A stretch of 64,000 nucleotides of DNA from Pannonibacter phragmitetus_B (lineage in GTDB: Bacteria; Pseudomonadota; Alphaproteobacteria; Rhizobiales; Stappiaceae). Below are positions 1 through 9,366 of the stretch, one piece after another; the first letter of the stretch is position 1; each line of letters opens with the position of its first letter. A program made the position numbers and the translations under genes. The notes under the pieces were generated by a model. That model worked only from the letters and a program-made list of their open reading frames with translations. It did not search any database and was not told where the DNA came from. The stretch spans positions 3,224,001 through 3,288,000 of the forward strand of contig NZ_JBNINT010000001.1 of the NCBI RefSeq assembly GCF_050510895.1, given 5' to 3'.

Positions 1-423
1 CAGCTCCCATGGCTCATGCAAGAGCGAACCGTTGAAGCTGCGCACCTCGACACCCGCTGCCATGAGATCCACCTTTAGCGTCTTGTCGCGGGCAATCGCG
101 TGCGGCTCATAACAGCGGTTCCAGTGAACGGCGGAGGCACCTGTTGCCTTCACCAAGGCGTCAAGCGCCTTGCCGGCGGCCCCACGCATCAGCACCAGCC
201 TTCCGTCCAGGCTTTCGTCGAGCGCCGCCAGCGCATGATGCAGCCACCAGCGGCTGGCCCCACCCAGCGGATGGGTTTCGCTGTTGTGACCCGGCTCTTC
301 CAGAATGAACACCGGTATAACGGCGCCTGCCTTTGCCGCCTCAGACAGGGCCGGATTATCGGCAAGGCGCAGATCCTGGCGGAACCAGACGATCGTGGTT
401 CGGTCACGTGACTGAGAGGGCAT
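1..423 (-). CDS. phrB: Deoxyribodipyrimidine photo-lyase, N-terminal 141 codons
   Basis: The reverse strand from ATG at 423 reads without a stop to the window edge. The product begins MPSQSRDRTTIVWFRQDLRL and continues ADNPALSEAAKAGAVIPVF, the hallmark opening of the DNA photolyase/cryptochrome alpha/beta domain that holds the antenna chromophore. The phrases VHWNRCYEPHAIARD and FNGSLLHEPWEL fit the same domain. The family repairs cyclobutane pyrimidine dimers using blue light and FADH. The FAD-binding C-terminal half lies outside the window, so photolyase cannot be told from cryptochrome. It is transcribed away from moaA. Confidence 0.88.
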   Translation of the reverse strand, partial: MPSQSRDRTTIVWFRQDLRLADNPALSEAAKAGAVIPVFILEEPGHNSETHPLGGASRWWLHHALAALDESLDGRLVLMRGAAGKALDALVKATGASAVHWNRCYEPHAIARDKTLKVDLMAAGVEVRSFNGSLLHEPWEL

Positions 424-587
424 GGCAAGGCTGTCCGGGATAAATATCAAGTGATTGGATGTACGCCATTCTGCGTCTGCAAGATCACATTACCCGATGC
501 CATCTTGCCCTCGCGAAAAAACCGTCTACGTTATTCCCCAAGGACCAGAACGCGGCCAGACTGATGCTGCGGATGAGGGAGAGATGC

Positions 588-1604
588 ATGAGTGACGCTG
601 CGGCCATGCCACGCATGACCGACCCTTTCGGGCGCGACATTTCCTATTTGCGTGTGTCGGTGACGGACCGCTGCGACTTCCGCTGTGTCTATTGCATGGC
701 GGAGGACATGACCTTTCTGCCCAAGCGCGAGGTGCTGTCGCTCGAAGAGCTGGACCGTCTTTGCAGCGCTTTCATCGGCAAGGGCGTGCGGCGTCTGCGG
801 CTGACCGGCGGCGAGCCGCTTGTGCGCAAAGGCATCATGGGGCTGATCCGTTCCCTCTCCCGCCACCTTCAATCAGGCGCGCTGGACGAACTGACGCTGA
901 CCACCAACGGCTCGCAGCTTGCCCGTTACGCCACCGAGCTGGCAGACGCAGGCGTGCGGCGGCTCAATGTATCCGTCGATACGCTGGATGCTGACCGGTT
1001 CCGTGCCATCACCCGCTGGGGCGATCTGCCCAAGGTGATGGAAGGCATCAAGGCCGCCAAGGCCGCAGGCCTTTCCATCAAGATCAACATGGTGGCACTG
1101 AAAGGCGTCAACGAGGATGAGATTGTTCCGATGCTGGAATGGGCCCACGGCGAGGGCCATGACCTGACACTGATCGAGACCATGCCCATGGGCGAGATCG
1201 ACGGTGACCGCACGGATCAATATCTGCCCTTGAGCGAAGTGCGGGCACGGCTGGCGGAGCGTTTCACGCTCACCGGCATTCCCTACAAAACCGGCGGACC
1301 GGCCCGCTACATGCAGATCGAGGAAACCGGCGGGCGCATCGGCTTCATCACGCCGATGACCCACAATTTCTGCGAAAGCTGCAACCGGGTGCGCATCACC
1401 TGCACGGGCATGCTCTACATGTGCCTCGGCCAGGACGACAGCGCCGATCTGCGTGCGCCGTTGCGCGCTTCGGAGGGCGATGAGCTTCTGTCCCGCACCA
1501 TTGACGAAGCCATTGGCCGCAAGCCGAAGGGCCATGATTTCGTCATCGACCGGCGGACCAACAAGCCCTCCGTTTCCCGCCACATGAGCGTGACGGGCGG
1601 CTGA
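588..1604 (+). CDS. moaA: GTP 3',8-cyclase MoaA (molybdenum cofactor biosynthesis)
   Basis: Radical SAM enzyme converting GTP to 3',8-cyclo-7,8-dihydro-GTP, the first step of molybdopterin synthesis in the cytoplasm. The 338-residue protein carries the N-terminal cluster motif CDFRCVYC (Cys29, Cys33, Cys36), and the C-terminal second 4Fe-4S motif Cys262-x2-Cys265-x13-Cys279, which binds GTP. It ends in the Gly-Gly tail typical of MoaA. An upstream in-frame ATG at 459 would add 43 residues. I prefer ATG 588 because a GGATGAGGGAGAG ribosome site lies just before it and family members begin here. No Moco riboswitch-like structure was recognised in 424-587. It converges on the MFS gene with a 14-base gap. 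Confidence 0.95.
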   Translation: MSDAAAMPRMTDPFGRDISYLRVSVTDRCDFRCVYCMAEDMTFLPKREVLSLEELDRLCSAFIGKGVRRLRLTGGEPLVRKGIMGLIRSLSRHLQSGALDELTLTTNGSQLARYATELADAGVRRLNVSVDTLDADRFRAITRWGDLPKVMEGIKAAKAAGLSIKINMVALKGVNEDEIVPMLEWAHGEGHDLTLIETMPMGEIDGDRTDQYLPLSEVRARLAERFTLTGIPYKTGGPARYMQIEETGGRIGFITPMTHNFCESCNRVRITCTGMLYMCLGQDDSADLRAPLRASEGDELLSRTIDEAIGRKPKGHDFVIDRRTNKPSVSRHMSVTGG

Positions 1605-1618
1605 GCAGGAATACCGCT

Positions 1619-2860
1619 CTACGGCCGTTCGCTGCGGTAGCAGGCAATGACCGAGATGAGCGTCAGCGTCGCACAAACCGCCATGACGGCCAGCAGCGGC
1701 CACACCGTGCCGGGGTACATGCTCTGTGACAACAGCCAGGCCACCAGCGCCGATGTGCCCGCGCCCAGACCAATCTGCATGCTGCCGGCAAGACCGGACG
1801 CTGCACCGGCCAGATCGGGCCGCACGCTGACAGCGCCGGACAGGGCGCTCGGCAGGCAGACCCCGTTTCCAACTCCCAGAATGCACATGGGCAGGAACAG
1901 CGAGAAGGGGTGATAGATGCCTGCGCCGAAGAGAGCGGCCGCCAGAACAACCGTCACCACCGGAAGCATCGAGCCGATAGTCACCATGCGCAGAACACCA
2001 ATACGAGCCGCAAAGCGCCCCGACAGGCCATTACCCACGATGTAACCACCCGCCACCATCATGAAATAGAGCCCCATTGTAAGCGGCGTCATCCCCAACA
2101 CGTCCGAAGCGATGAAAGGTGCACCGCCTAGGAAGGCGAAATAGACGGCCGAAGTGAACATGGAAACAGAAGCAAAGGCCCAGAACTGAGGCTCCCGCCC
2201 CAGCGCCCGGTAACTCGCCAAAAGGCTGGACAGTCCGGCAGAGTGGCTGCGGTTGTGATGGGTTTCATGCAGGTTGACCCAGGCAGCCAGCGTCACCGCA
2301 ACGCCAATGGCGAGCATGAGGTAGAACCCGCCCTTCCAGCCCGCCACCCCGTCGAGTGCGCCGCCCATGGCAGGGGCAAGCATCGGACCGACCGCGAGGC
2401 CCATGGTGACATAGCCGATCATGCTGGCGGCCTGCTCGCGCTCGTAAAGATCACGCACAATGGCGCGCCCCAGCACCAGCCCCGTGCAACCGCCAATCGC
2501 CTGGACGATGCGCCCGAGAATGACAGTCTCGACCGAGGAAGCGGCAAGGCAGATCATCGTGCCCAGAACGAAAACCACCATGCCGGTAATCACCACCGGG
2601 CGGCGGCCGTAGCGGTCGGACACCGGACCAAGCACAAGCTGAGAGAGGCCAACCGCCGCCAGATAAAGCGACATGGTGAGCTGCACTTCCGCTGCCGTGC
2701 TCTCCAGTGACTTGATCATGCCGGCGAGCGACGGCAGGTAGATGTTCATCGCCAGCGGGCTGATCGTGGAAATGGCAATGAGGATCGCAAGCGAGGGCCG
2801 CAGCGCGCCTGAGGGGTCTGCCTGCTGCGTCTTTTCCGTGCTCTTTCCTCCCGCGTCCAT
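1619..2860 (-). CDS. Bcr/CflA-type drug resistance MFS transporter
   Basis: A 413-residue inner-membrane protein with about twelve hydrophobic segments. The N-terminal segment ISPLAMNIYLPSLAGM is diagnostic of the Bcr/CflA drug:proton antiporter group, and GPVSDRYGRRPVV is the MFS loop 2-3 motif A. The family exports bicyclomycin, chloramphenicol or other small molecules, and some members export amino acids. The substrate cannot be read from sequence. The start codon lies three bases after the stop of the upstream DMT transporter gene on the same strand, so the two are probably co-translated. Confidence 0.88.
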   Translation of the reverse strand: MDAGGKSTEKTQQADPSGALRPSLAILIAISTISPLAMNIYLPSLAGMIKSLESTAAEVQLTMSLYLAAVGLSQLVLGPVSDRYGRRPVVITGMVVFVLGTMICLAASSVETVILGRIVQAIGGCTGLVLGRAIVRDLYEREQAASMIGYVTMGLAVGPMLAPAMGGALDGVAGWKGGFYLMLAIGVAVTLAAWVNLHETHHNRSHSAGLSSLLASYRALGREPQFWAFASVSMFTSAVYFAFLGGAPFIASDVLGMTPLTMGLYFMMVAGGYIVGNGLSGRFAARIGVLRMVTIGSMLPVVTVVLAAALFGAGIYHPFSLFLPMCILGVGNGVCLPSALSGAVSVRPDLAGAASGLAGSMQIGLGAGTSALVAWLLSQSMYPGTVWPLLAVMAVCATLTLISVIACYRSERP

Positions 2861-2863
2861 GTC

Positions 2864-3741
2864 TCAGCCCTGCCCCTGCTGCGCCAGCTTGCGCTCGCGG
2901 ATAAAAGTGTAGACGCCCGTCGCCGCCACAATGGAGGTGCCTAAAAGGGTCAGGGCATCGGGAATCTCGCTCCAGACCACATAGCCAATGCAAATGGCCC
3001 AGAGAATGCTGGAGTAGCGGAAGGGGAAACGACAGCGATATCCCCAAGCCGCATGGCAATGATGATGAAGATATAACCGGCGAGCAGAAACAGGGAGCCA
3101 GCAGCAATGAAGCCAAGCTGACGGGCTGTCATAGGCTCCCAACCCTCGAAAATCACCATTACCCCGCCCAGCGCCATGACGCCAAGGCAGGTCACGAAGG
3201 TAACGCCGAATGTCGGAATGACCTGCGGCATACGCCGCGTGGAGAGATCGCGCAGCACCATGCAGAACACGCCGCACAAGGCGACGAGCGACCATGCATT
3301 GAAACCCGACACACCTGGCCTGATGATGATCAGCACACCGGCAAAGCCGATGCCGATTGCCGTCCAGCGCCGCCAGCCGACTGTCGCGCCGAGGAAGATG
3401 GCGGCGGCCGCCGTCACCAGCAACGGCAAGGACTGCAGCACCGCAGTGATGTTGGCTATCGGCAGATGGATGAGAGCTGCCAGATAGAAAAAGGTTGACC
3501 CCAGCTCACCCAGCGTGCGGATGGCCACGGTCGGATGTGCCAGATGCCGGAACTCCCGGTGCACTCCCGTGGCGACAGATGCCGCATAGATCAACGCGCA
3601 GGCAAAGACGCTGCGCATGACGATGATCTGGCCGAGCGGCAACTCGTCATGAATGAATTTGACGATGGCATCGTTGGTGAGGAACGCAGCCATAGCCAGC
3701 AACATCGCCGTGATGGCCTTGCTGTTTTCTCGAAGATCCAC
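2864..3741 (-). CDS. EamA/DMT-family transporter, one-base frameshift
   Basis: Inner-membrane drug/metabolite transporter family protein with ten predicted hydrophobic segments and two EamA repeats, corrected length 292 residues. A GTG start at 3741 (HVDLRENSK...) is chosen because hydrophobic segment 1 begins shortly after. The reading frame breaks at 3021-3026: up to MRLGDIAVVSP it is in one frame, and FRYSSILWAICIGYVVW continues in another. One extra base in the run AAGGGG (plus strand) restores a single frame. The loss looks like a homopolymer error. Substrate unknown. Probable operon with the downstream MFS exporter. Confidence 0.8.
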
Positions 3742-3888
3742 GTGACAATCCTGATCCGGGAGCGCCGGGCACAGAACAGGTGCCACAAGCGGAAGACGTG
3801 GGAAATCTTTCCCGCCTTTATGTGCAAAGGTCAACCTTCCACCTGTGCCGCACTGCAAGAGGCGGAGCGGCACAGGCGGGAAACGGCG

Positions 3889-5067
3889 TCAGTCGATCAC
3901 AATGCGCGGCGGCGCACGGCGGGCTTCACCCGTTTCACCCGTCACGCTGGCCCAGACCTTTGCCGCGATATCTCGGTAGACGGCAGCATGCGCCCCCTGC
4001 GGATCGGCAACCACGGTGGGTATGCCCGCGTCGGAGTTGATGCGGATGTCCATGTCGAGCGGCACTTCGCCGAGGAATGGCAGGTTCAGCCGCTCTGCCT
4101 CTGCCTTGGCGCCACCATGGCCGAAGATGTCGTAGCGCTTGCCGGTATCGGGGGCGATGAAATAGCTCATGTTCTCGATGATGCCGAGCACTGGCACATC
4201 CACGCGGCGGAACATGTTCAGCCCCTTGCGCGCATCGATCAGCGCCAGATCCTGTGGCGTCGAGACGATGACGGCACCTGACAGCGGCACTTGCTGGGCC
4301 ATGGTCAGCTGGGCATCGCCCGTGCCGGGGGGCATGTCGACCACCAGCACGTCCAGTTCGCCCCAGGCCACTTCGCGCAGCATCTGCGTCAGGGCCGACA
4401 TGACCATCGGCCCGCGCCAGATCATCGGCGTGTCTTCCTCGACCATGAAGCCGATGGACATGACCTTGAGACCATGACCCTCCAGCGGCTTGATGATGCG
4501 CCCGCTCACCGGCTCGGGCCGGCCGGAAACACCGAAGAGGCGCGGAACGGAAGGACCGTAGATATCTGCGTCCAGCACACCAACCTTCAGGCCATTAGCC
4601 TTCATCGCCAGCGCAAGGTTGGCCGTTGTGGTGGACTTGCCGACGCCGCCCTTGCCGGATGCCACGGCAATGATATGCGACACACCCGGGACACCGGCCT
4701 TGGCAGGCCCTGCACCTTGCGGCTGCGGCGCGCGTGGCTGAGCGGCGGGCTGGGCATGGGAGTGGCCGTGAGAATGGCCGTGCGCCTGCGGGGCCGAAGC
4801 AGGAGCCGAACCGGAGGTGCGCTCTGCCGTCAGCGCCACCATCGCCTTTTCAACGCCCGGAATGACCTTTACCGCATTCTCGGCCGCCAGCCGGAGGGGC
4901 TCCATCTGACGCGCCCTGTCTGCCGGAACGGTGATGGAAAAGGCAACGCGGCCATCGGATACGAACACATCGGACACAAGGCCGAGCGATACGATATCAC
5001 CGGTTCCGTCCGGGCCGGGAATGCGCGACAGAGCCTGATGCACTGCCGCCTTGATCTGTTCCGTCAT
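3889..5067 (-). CDS. mrp: Mrp/ApbC iron-sulfur cluster carrier P-loop ATPase
   Basis: 392 residues. Residues 1-85 form a MIP18/DUF59-like domain. A His/Ala/Pro-rich linker (HGHSHGHSH) follows, then the ParA-like ATPase domain from about residue 130 with deviant Walker A GKGGVGKST and the VVDMPPGTGD motif. The family binds and delivers Fe-S clusters to cytoplasmic apoproteins. The place where many homologues carry a Cys-x-x-Cys pair (after ENMSYF) reads IAPDTG here, so the canonical cluster-bridging cysteines are missing. It is transcribed divergently from the phosphodiesterase gene. The family assignment is firm, but cluster carriage by this protein is inferred. Confidence 0.92.
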   Translation of the reverse strand: MTEQIKAAVHQALSRIPGPDGTGDIVSLGLVSDVFVSDGRVAFSITVPADRARQMEPLRLAAENAVKVIPGVEKAMVALTAERTSGSAPASAPQAHGHSHGHSHAQPAAQPRAPQPQGAGPAKAGVPGVSHIIAVASGKGGVGKSTTTANLALAMKANGLKVGVLDADIYGPSVPRLFGVSGRPEPVSGRIIKPLEGHGLKVMSIGFMVEEDTPMIWRGPMVMSALTQMLREVAWGELDVLVVDMPPGTGDAQLTMAQQVPLSGAVIVSTPQDLALIDARKGLNMFRRVDVPVLGIIENMSYFIAPDTGKRYDIFGHGGAKAEAERLNLPFLGEVPLDMDIRINSDAGIPTVVADPQGAHAAVYRDIAAKVWASVTGETGEARRAPPRIVID

Positions 5068-5280
5068 GCTGATGGCGTCCTGTCTGCTTGCGGGCGTGTG
5101 CGAAGCACTCCGCTCTCCTGGTGCCGTAACTTATCCTCTCACCCGCCCCCGTCAATCGCACCAGGTGCCGCAACCGTCATTGCAGCGACAAGATTGCAGG
5201 CCTACAACTTGTCCCTGCAGGCTCGTGACGGCCTGCCCTACCCCGTTCCACAGGCCACGGCCTTGCGAAGAGATTTCGGT

Positions 5281-7259
5281 ATGAACGAGTTGCTTTCCCC
5301 CGCCTCACCCGGCGCGGCCTGCTGCTGGGTGCAGCGGCCTCCGGCTTTGCCGCCGCCCTTCATCCCTATTCCCTGCGCGCGCAGGAAGGCACGGCGCACC
5401 TGCGCCTGATGGAGACAACCGATCTCCATGTCCATGTCTTCCCGTATGACTATTACGCCGACAAGCCGGTGGACACCGCAGGCCTTGCCCGTACAGCCTC
5501 GCTGATCCGTGCCATCCGCAATGAAGCCACCAACTCTGTTCTGGTCGACAATGGCGACTTCCTGCAGGGCAATCCGATGGGCGACTACATTGCCTATGAG
5601 CGCGGCATGAAGGCCGGTGACCTGCATCCGGTGATCCAGGGCATGAATGTGCTGGACTATGACGCAGCGACCTTGGGCAACCACGAGTTCAACTACGGCC
5701 TTGAGTTCCTCGACAAGGTTCTGGCGGGCGCCAACTTCCCGGTCGTCTGCGCCAACCTTGCCAAGGGCCAGCTTTCCGCCGGTCCGCGTACCGACACCAC
5801 CCTGCTGAAGCCCTATGTCATCGTCGACAAGACCATCCGGGATGGCTCGGGCAAGGACTATCCGATCCGCATCGGCTTCATCGGCTTCGTTCCGCCCCAG
5901 GTCATGAACTGGGACCGCAAGCATCTGGAAGGCAGCGTCAACGCCCGCGATATCGTGGAGACGGCAAAGGCCTTTGTTCCGGAGATGCGCGAGCAGGGCT
6001 GCGACATCGTGATCGCCCTCTCCCACTCCGGGATTTCGGCAGACACCTATGCGGGCGGTATGGAAAACGCCTCGCTGCACCTGGCCGCCGTCGAAGGCAT
6101 CGACGCCATCTTCACCGGTCACCAGCATCTCGTTTTCCCCGGCACCGCCTTTGACGGCCTTGAGGGTGTAGACACGGGCAAGGGCACGCTTTTCGGCAAG
6201 CCCGCGGCCATGGGCGGCTTCTGGGGCTCGCATCTGGGCGTCATCGACCTGATGCTGGCGCGCGATGGCAACAGCTGGCGCATCACCGGCTTCAGCACCG
6301 AAGCACGGCCGATCTACACCAAGGAAGGCCGCACGGTCACGCCAACCGTGGACAGCCAGAAGGACGTGCTGGACGCCGTGACCGCAGAGCATGAGGCGAC
6401 GCTCGCCTATGTGCGCCGGCCTGTCGGCAAGACCGATGCTCCGCTGCATTCCTATTTCGCGCTGGTGGCCGATGACCCCAGCGTGCAGATCGTCTCGCAG
6501 GCGCAGATCTGGTACATCACCGAAATGCTCAAGGGCACAGAATGGGAGAGCCTGCCGGTCCTCTCCGCTGCCGCCCCCTTCAAGGCAGGCGGACGCGGCG
6601 GCCCCGAGTATTACACCGATGTGCCGGTGGGCGATGTCGCCATCAAGAACGTTGCCGATCTCTACCTCTATCCCAACACGGTTCAGGCCGTTGCCATCAC
6701 TGGCAAGGATGTGAAAGAATGGCTGGAACGGTCTGTGGGCATCTTCCGCCAGATCACGCCGGGCGCGAAGGACGAGATGCTGATCGAGCCCACTTTCCCG
6801 AGCTACAACTTCGACATCATCGATGGCGTCACTTATCAGGTGGATCTATCGCAGCCGTCCAAGTATGGCGAGAAGGGCGAAGTGGTGAACCCTGAGGCAA
6901 ACCGCATCGTCAATCTCACCTATAACGGCGCACCGGTTGATCCGGAGCAGAAGTTCGTTGTCGTGACCAACAACTACCGTGCCAGCGGCGGCGGCAGCTT
7001 CCCGGGCATCAACGACAGCGTTGTCATCTTTGCTGGCCCGGACACCAACCGCGATGCGCTGGTCCGCTACATTGTCGAAAAGGGCACGATCAGCCCGAGC
7101 GCGGATGCAAACTGGACCTTCAAGCCCATGCCTGGCACCACCGTCCTGTTCGACACCGGCCCCGGTGGCAAGGCCCACGCGGCTGCTGTCAAGGGCGTGA
7201 AGATCGAACCGGCCGGTGACGGCGCCGATGGCTTTGCCCGCTACCGCATCACGCTCTGA
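5281..7259 (+). CDS. cpdB: 2',3'-cyclic-nucleotide 2'-phosphodiesterase/3'-nucleotidase, frameshift in signal peptide
   Basis: Bifunctional calcineurin-like metallophosphoesterase of the 5'-nucleotidase family that hydrolyses 2',3'-cyclic nucleotides and 3'-nucleotides in the periplasm. Metal-site motifs are TTDLHVHVFPYDYY, NGDFLQGNP, GNHEFNYG, SHSG and TGHQH. The C-terminal nucleotidase domain holds NNYRASGGGSFPG. The mature part is continuous from codon 5409. Upstream, MNELLSP runs in another frame and RLTRRGLLLGAAASGFAAAL follows in the mature frame, giving a twin-arginine-type signal. Adding one C to the run CCCCC at 5297-5301 joins them (659 residues). Followed by a strong terminator. 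Confidence 0.9.
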
Positions 7260-7302
7260 GCGGCGGGCGGCAACCGCACCGGATTTGATCTGTGCCATTG
7301 CC

Positions 7303-7320
7303 GGGCGGCCAGGGCCGCCC
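7303..7320 (+). terminator. GC-rich hairpin after cpdB
   Basis: A perfect 7-bp inverted repeat, GGGCGGC and GCCGCCC, closes a 4-base loop just downstream of cpdB. It lacks a T tract, so it may act with the stronger hairpin that follows at 7340. Confidence 0.4.
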
Positions 7321-7339
7321 TAGGTTGATATGAAACGGT

Positions 7340-7370
7340 CGCCGCCGGTCACGTCCGGCGGCGTTTTCTT
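7340..7370 (+). terminator. Rho-independent terminator after cpdB
   Basis: Arms CGCCGCCGG (7340-7348) and CCGGCGGCG (7355-7363) form a perfect 9-bp stem with a 6-base loop, followed by TTTTCTT. It ends cpdB transcription and lies 25 bases before the SDR start. Confidence 0.8.
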
Positions 7371-7394
7371 TCGTGTGCAAGAGGTTCTTTGTCC

Positions 7395-8080
7395 ATGCCG
7401 GTCATGCTCATCACGGGTGCCAACAGGGGATCGGCCTGGCTGTTGCACGGGTTGCTCTTGCGCGTGGCTGGACAGTTCTCGGCAGCATGCGGCGGGAAGA
7501 GGATGCGGACCGGCTTGCCACAGAACTCGGACCTCTGTTCCGACCGCAACTGTTTGATGTGGCGGACAGGGACGCACTTGCTGCATCGGCTGCATCCAGC
7601 CCGCAGGCAATTGATGTTCTGCTCAACAACGCCGGGATCATCGGGCCAGACGGGCAGGACCAGAGCGCTCTCCATATGGATTTTGGTGGTTTTCTGCGCA
7701 CTCTGGAGATCAATACCCTCGCCCCTCTTGCCGTGGCACAGGCTTTTCTGCCGCGTCTGCGCAAGGCAGCTCAGCCACGGATTCTGACGATCTCCAGCCA
7801 GATGTCATGGATGGGCTATGCCAAGTCCGACCGGGTCGCCTACCGGGCGTCAAAGGCAGCGGTAAACAAGGTGATGCAATGCCTTGCCACCGATCTGGAG
7901 CCAGAAAACATCGCAGTCGGCCTGATTGATCCGGGTTGGGTGCGCACGGATATGGGCGGCGGGGAGGCTGACCTGACGGCTGAAGAAGTGGCCAGCGGCG
8001 TTGTGAGCCTGATCGATAATTTTGACATTACACGAACAGGGCGTTTCTTCCGCTGGACAGGTGAAGAGCGCGAGTTCTGA
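7395..8080 (+). CDS. Short-chain dehydrogenase/reductase, one-base frameshift
   Basis: NAD(P)-dependent oxidoreductase of the classical SDR fold, corrected length 228 residues. The first 12 codons from ATG 7395 read MPVMLITGANRG. The next part, IGLAVARVALARGW, is in another frame. One extra G in the run GGGG at 7426-7429 restores the TGANRGIG cofactor motif. NNAG, a serine-rich strand (ILTISSQMS) and the catalytic YRASKAAVNK (Tyr-x3-Lys) are present. Length and the WVRTDMGG ending match small C-factor-like SDRs. Substrate unknown. It stands alone between a terminator and the first BLUF gene. Confidence 0.82.
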
Positions 8081-8183
8081 AATCTTCTGCAAAGAAAAAT
8101 CTTTAAATTTTATCTGAAAGCTTAATCGAAGCAAAGCAGCCTGTGTGTAAGGTCTTGATATCGACGGGAACACGGAGGTTTCC

Positions 8184-8636
8184 ATGCCGGGTCTTTATCA
8201 CATCTGCTACCTGAGTGTCGCAAAGCTGTCTGCCCTTCAGCCAACACCTGAAGAAGGCTTTGAGGACATCAAGGACAAGGCCCGCAAGGCGAATTCCGCA
8301 GCGGGCCTGACTGGCTGCCTCATCTTTACGGGGCAGCATTTCCTGCAGGTGATCGAAGGCATGCAGGAAGACGTGGAAGACACCTTTGGCAGGATCTCGC
8401 GCGATACGCGGCACACCGATCTGCGGGTTCTGAGCGAAGGTCCCATCGAGGCACGTGACTTTCCCGAGATGGCTGTCAACTGCGGCGGCGATGAAACGCT
8501 GACCGCGGAGGCATTGGCGGAGATCAGCGCTGTGCTGGATTACCCCCAGCATCAGCTCCACATCCGGGAGATCCGCACCTTGCTTTCAGTTGTTACCCAA
8601 CAAAGCCGCAAGCAGGATGCACTTCTGGCCGGGTGA
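8184..8636 (+). CDS. BLUF-domain blue-light sensor protein, copy 1
   Basis: 150 residues, essentially one BLUF (FAD blue-light) domain plus a helical C-terminal tail. Flavin-site residues align with Tyr9 (LYHICYLS), Asn37 (ANSAAGLTG) and Gln55 (HFLQVIEG), the triad needed for the light-driven hydrogen-bond switch. The beta-5 Trp and Met of PixD/AppA are replaced by Met96 and Val98 (DFPEMAV), so its photocycle may be altered. ATG 8184 follows a good ACGGAGG site. It is paralogous, without gaps over the first 100 residues, to the next gene. The shared tail LHIREIRTLL...VVTQ...SRKQD suggests a common output contact. No effector domain is fused. Confidence 0.88.
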   Translation: MPGLYHICYLSVAKLSALQPTPEEGFEDIKDKARKANSAAGLTGCLIFTGQHFLQVIEGMQEDVEDTFGRISRDTRHTDLRVLSEGPIEARDFPEMAVNCGGDETLTAEALAEISAVLDYPQHQLHIREIRTLLSVVTQQSRKQDALLAG

Positions 8637-8770
8637 GCCGGGAAACTCCCTGAAGGCACGCAAGTCTCTAGCCAAGGCCTGCACCTGGCGGCCTCTCGGG
8701 ACCAGTCCACTCAGATTGTATTTCAAGGGAATACATCTATCGCAAAAATTTAATTTTTATCTCTACATTT

Positions 8771-8780
8771 AACTCGAGTT
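8771..8780. promoter_or_regulatory. Short palindrome upstream of second BLUF gene
   Basis: AACTCGAGTT is a perfect 10-bp palindrome within the AT-rich gap between the two BLUF genes, 48 bases before the start. It could be a regulator site. No regulator gene is nearby. Confidence 0.25.
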
Positions 8781-8827
8781 GAATTTCCCCTACGTAAATT
8801 CGCGGACAATTGAGCGGAGGGGATAAC

Positions 8828-9286
8828 ATGCCGCAGCTTTATCACATCTCATACATGAGTGATGCAAAGCCCTATGCCCTGGGGCCGGACACGTGTGAAA
8901 GCATTCGCGCCATCGGTCAGCAATGCCTCAGAAACAATGCCAGGCTTGGACTAACCGGCTGCCTGTTCTTCACGGGCAACAAGTTCTTCCAGACTATCGA
9001 GGGTGAACCGGACGACGTTGAAGACACGTTCGGCCGCATTTCGAGAGACACAAGGCACCAGAACCTGCGGGTGCTGAGCGAAGGATACACACTCGGAAGG
9101 GCCTTTGCCGGAACCACGGTCACCGCGCCGGATTGCTGTCTCCAGCTCGCGTCTGAAGTGTTGCAGGAACTCAGCCACGCCGTCGACACTCTCGCGCTGC
9201 TGCAGTTGCACACCCGGGAACTGGAGACGCTTCTGGCTGTTGTCACCCAGTCCTCCCGGCGGCACGACTTCCTGCTAAACAGCTGA
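8828..9286 (+). CDS. BLUF-domain blue-light sensor protein, copy 2
   Basis: 152 residues, tandem paralogue of the preceding gene, 191 bases downstream. Tyr9 (LYHISYMS), Asn37 (RNNARLGLTG) and Gln55 (KFFQTIEG) are kept. The beta-5 Trp/Met pair is Thr96/Val98 (AFAGTTV), a further departure from PixD. The block VEDTFGRISRDTRH is identical in both copies. ATG 8828 is chosen over the upstream in-frame codon at 8810 because AGGGG lies at ideal spacing and the N-terminus then matches copy 1. The gap before it is AT-rich and holds the palindrome AACTCGAGTT at 8771-8780, so it may have its own promoter. Light sensing is inferred from family. Confidence 0.87.
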   Translation: MPQLYHISYMSDAKPYALGPDTCESIRAIGQQCLRNNARLGLTGCLFFTGNKFFQTIEGEPDDVEDTFGRISRDTRHQNLRVLSEGYTLGRAFAGTTVTAPDCCLQLASEVLQELSHAVDTLALLQLHTRELETLLAVVTQSSRRHDFLLNS

Positions 9287-9315
9287 AGAAGTCTGTTGGG
9301 CGGCTGCAAACGGCA

Positions 9316-9341
9316 AAGGCCGGACATGGCTGCCCGGCCTT
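9316..9341. terminator. Bidirectional terminator between BLUF 2 and chemoreceptor
   Basis: Arms AAGGCCGG (9316-9323) and CCGGCCTT (9334-9341) pair perfectly around a 10-base loop in the gap of two convergent genes. The outer A/T pairs would serve both directions, although the T tracts are short. Confidence 0.6.
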
Positions 9342-9366
9342 CGATCCGCATTTTAAGGTGTGAGCA

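Noticed and set aside
424..587. Molybdenum cofactor riboswitch before moaA
   Set aside because: No consistent set of long paired stems is visible in this short leader.
5238..6449. About 400-codon minus-strand frame opposite cpdB
   Set aside because: Antisense shadow of a firm metallophosphoesterase gene, with no motif of its own.
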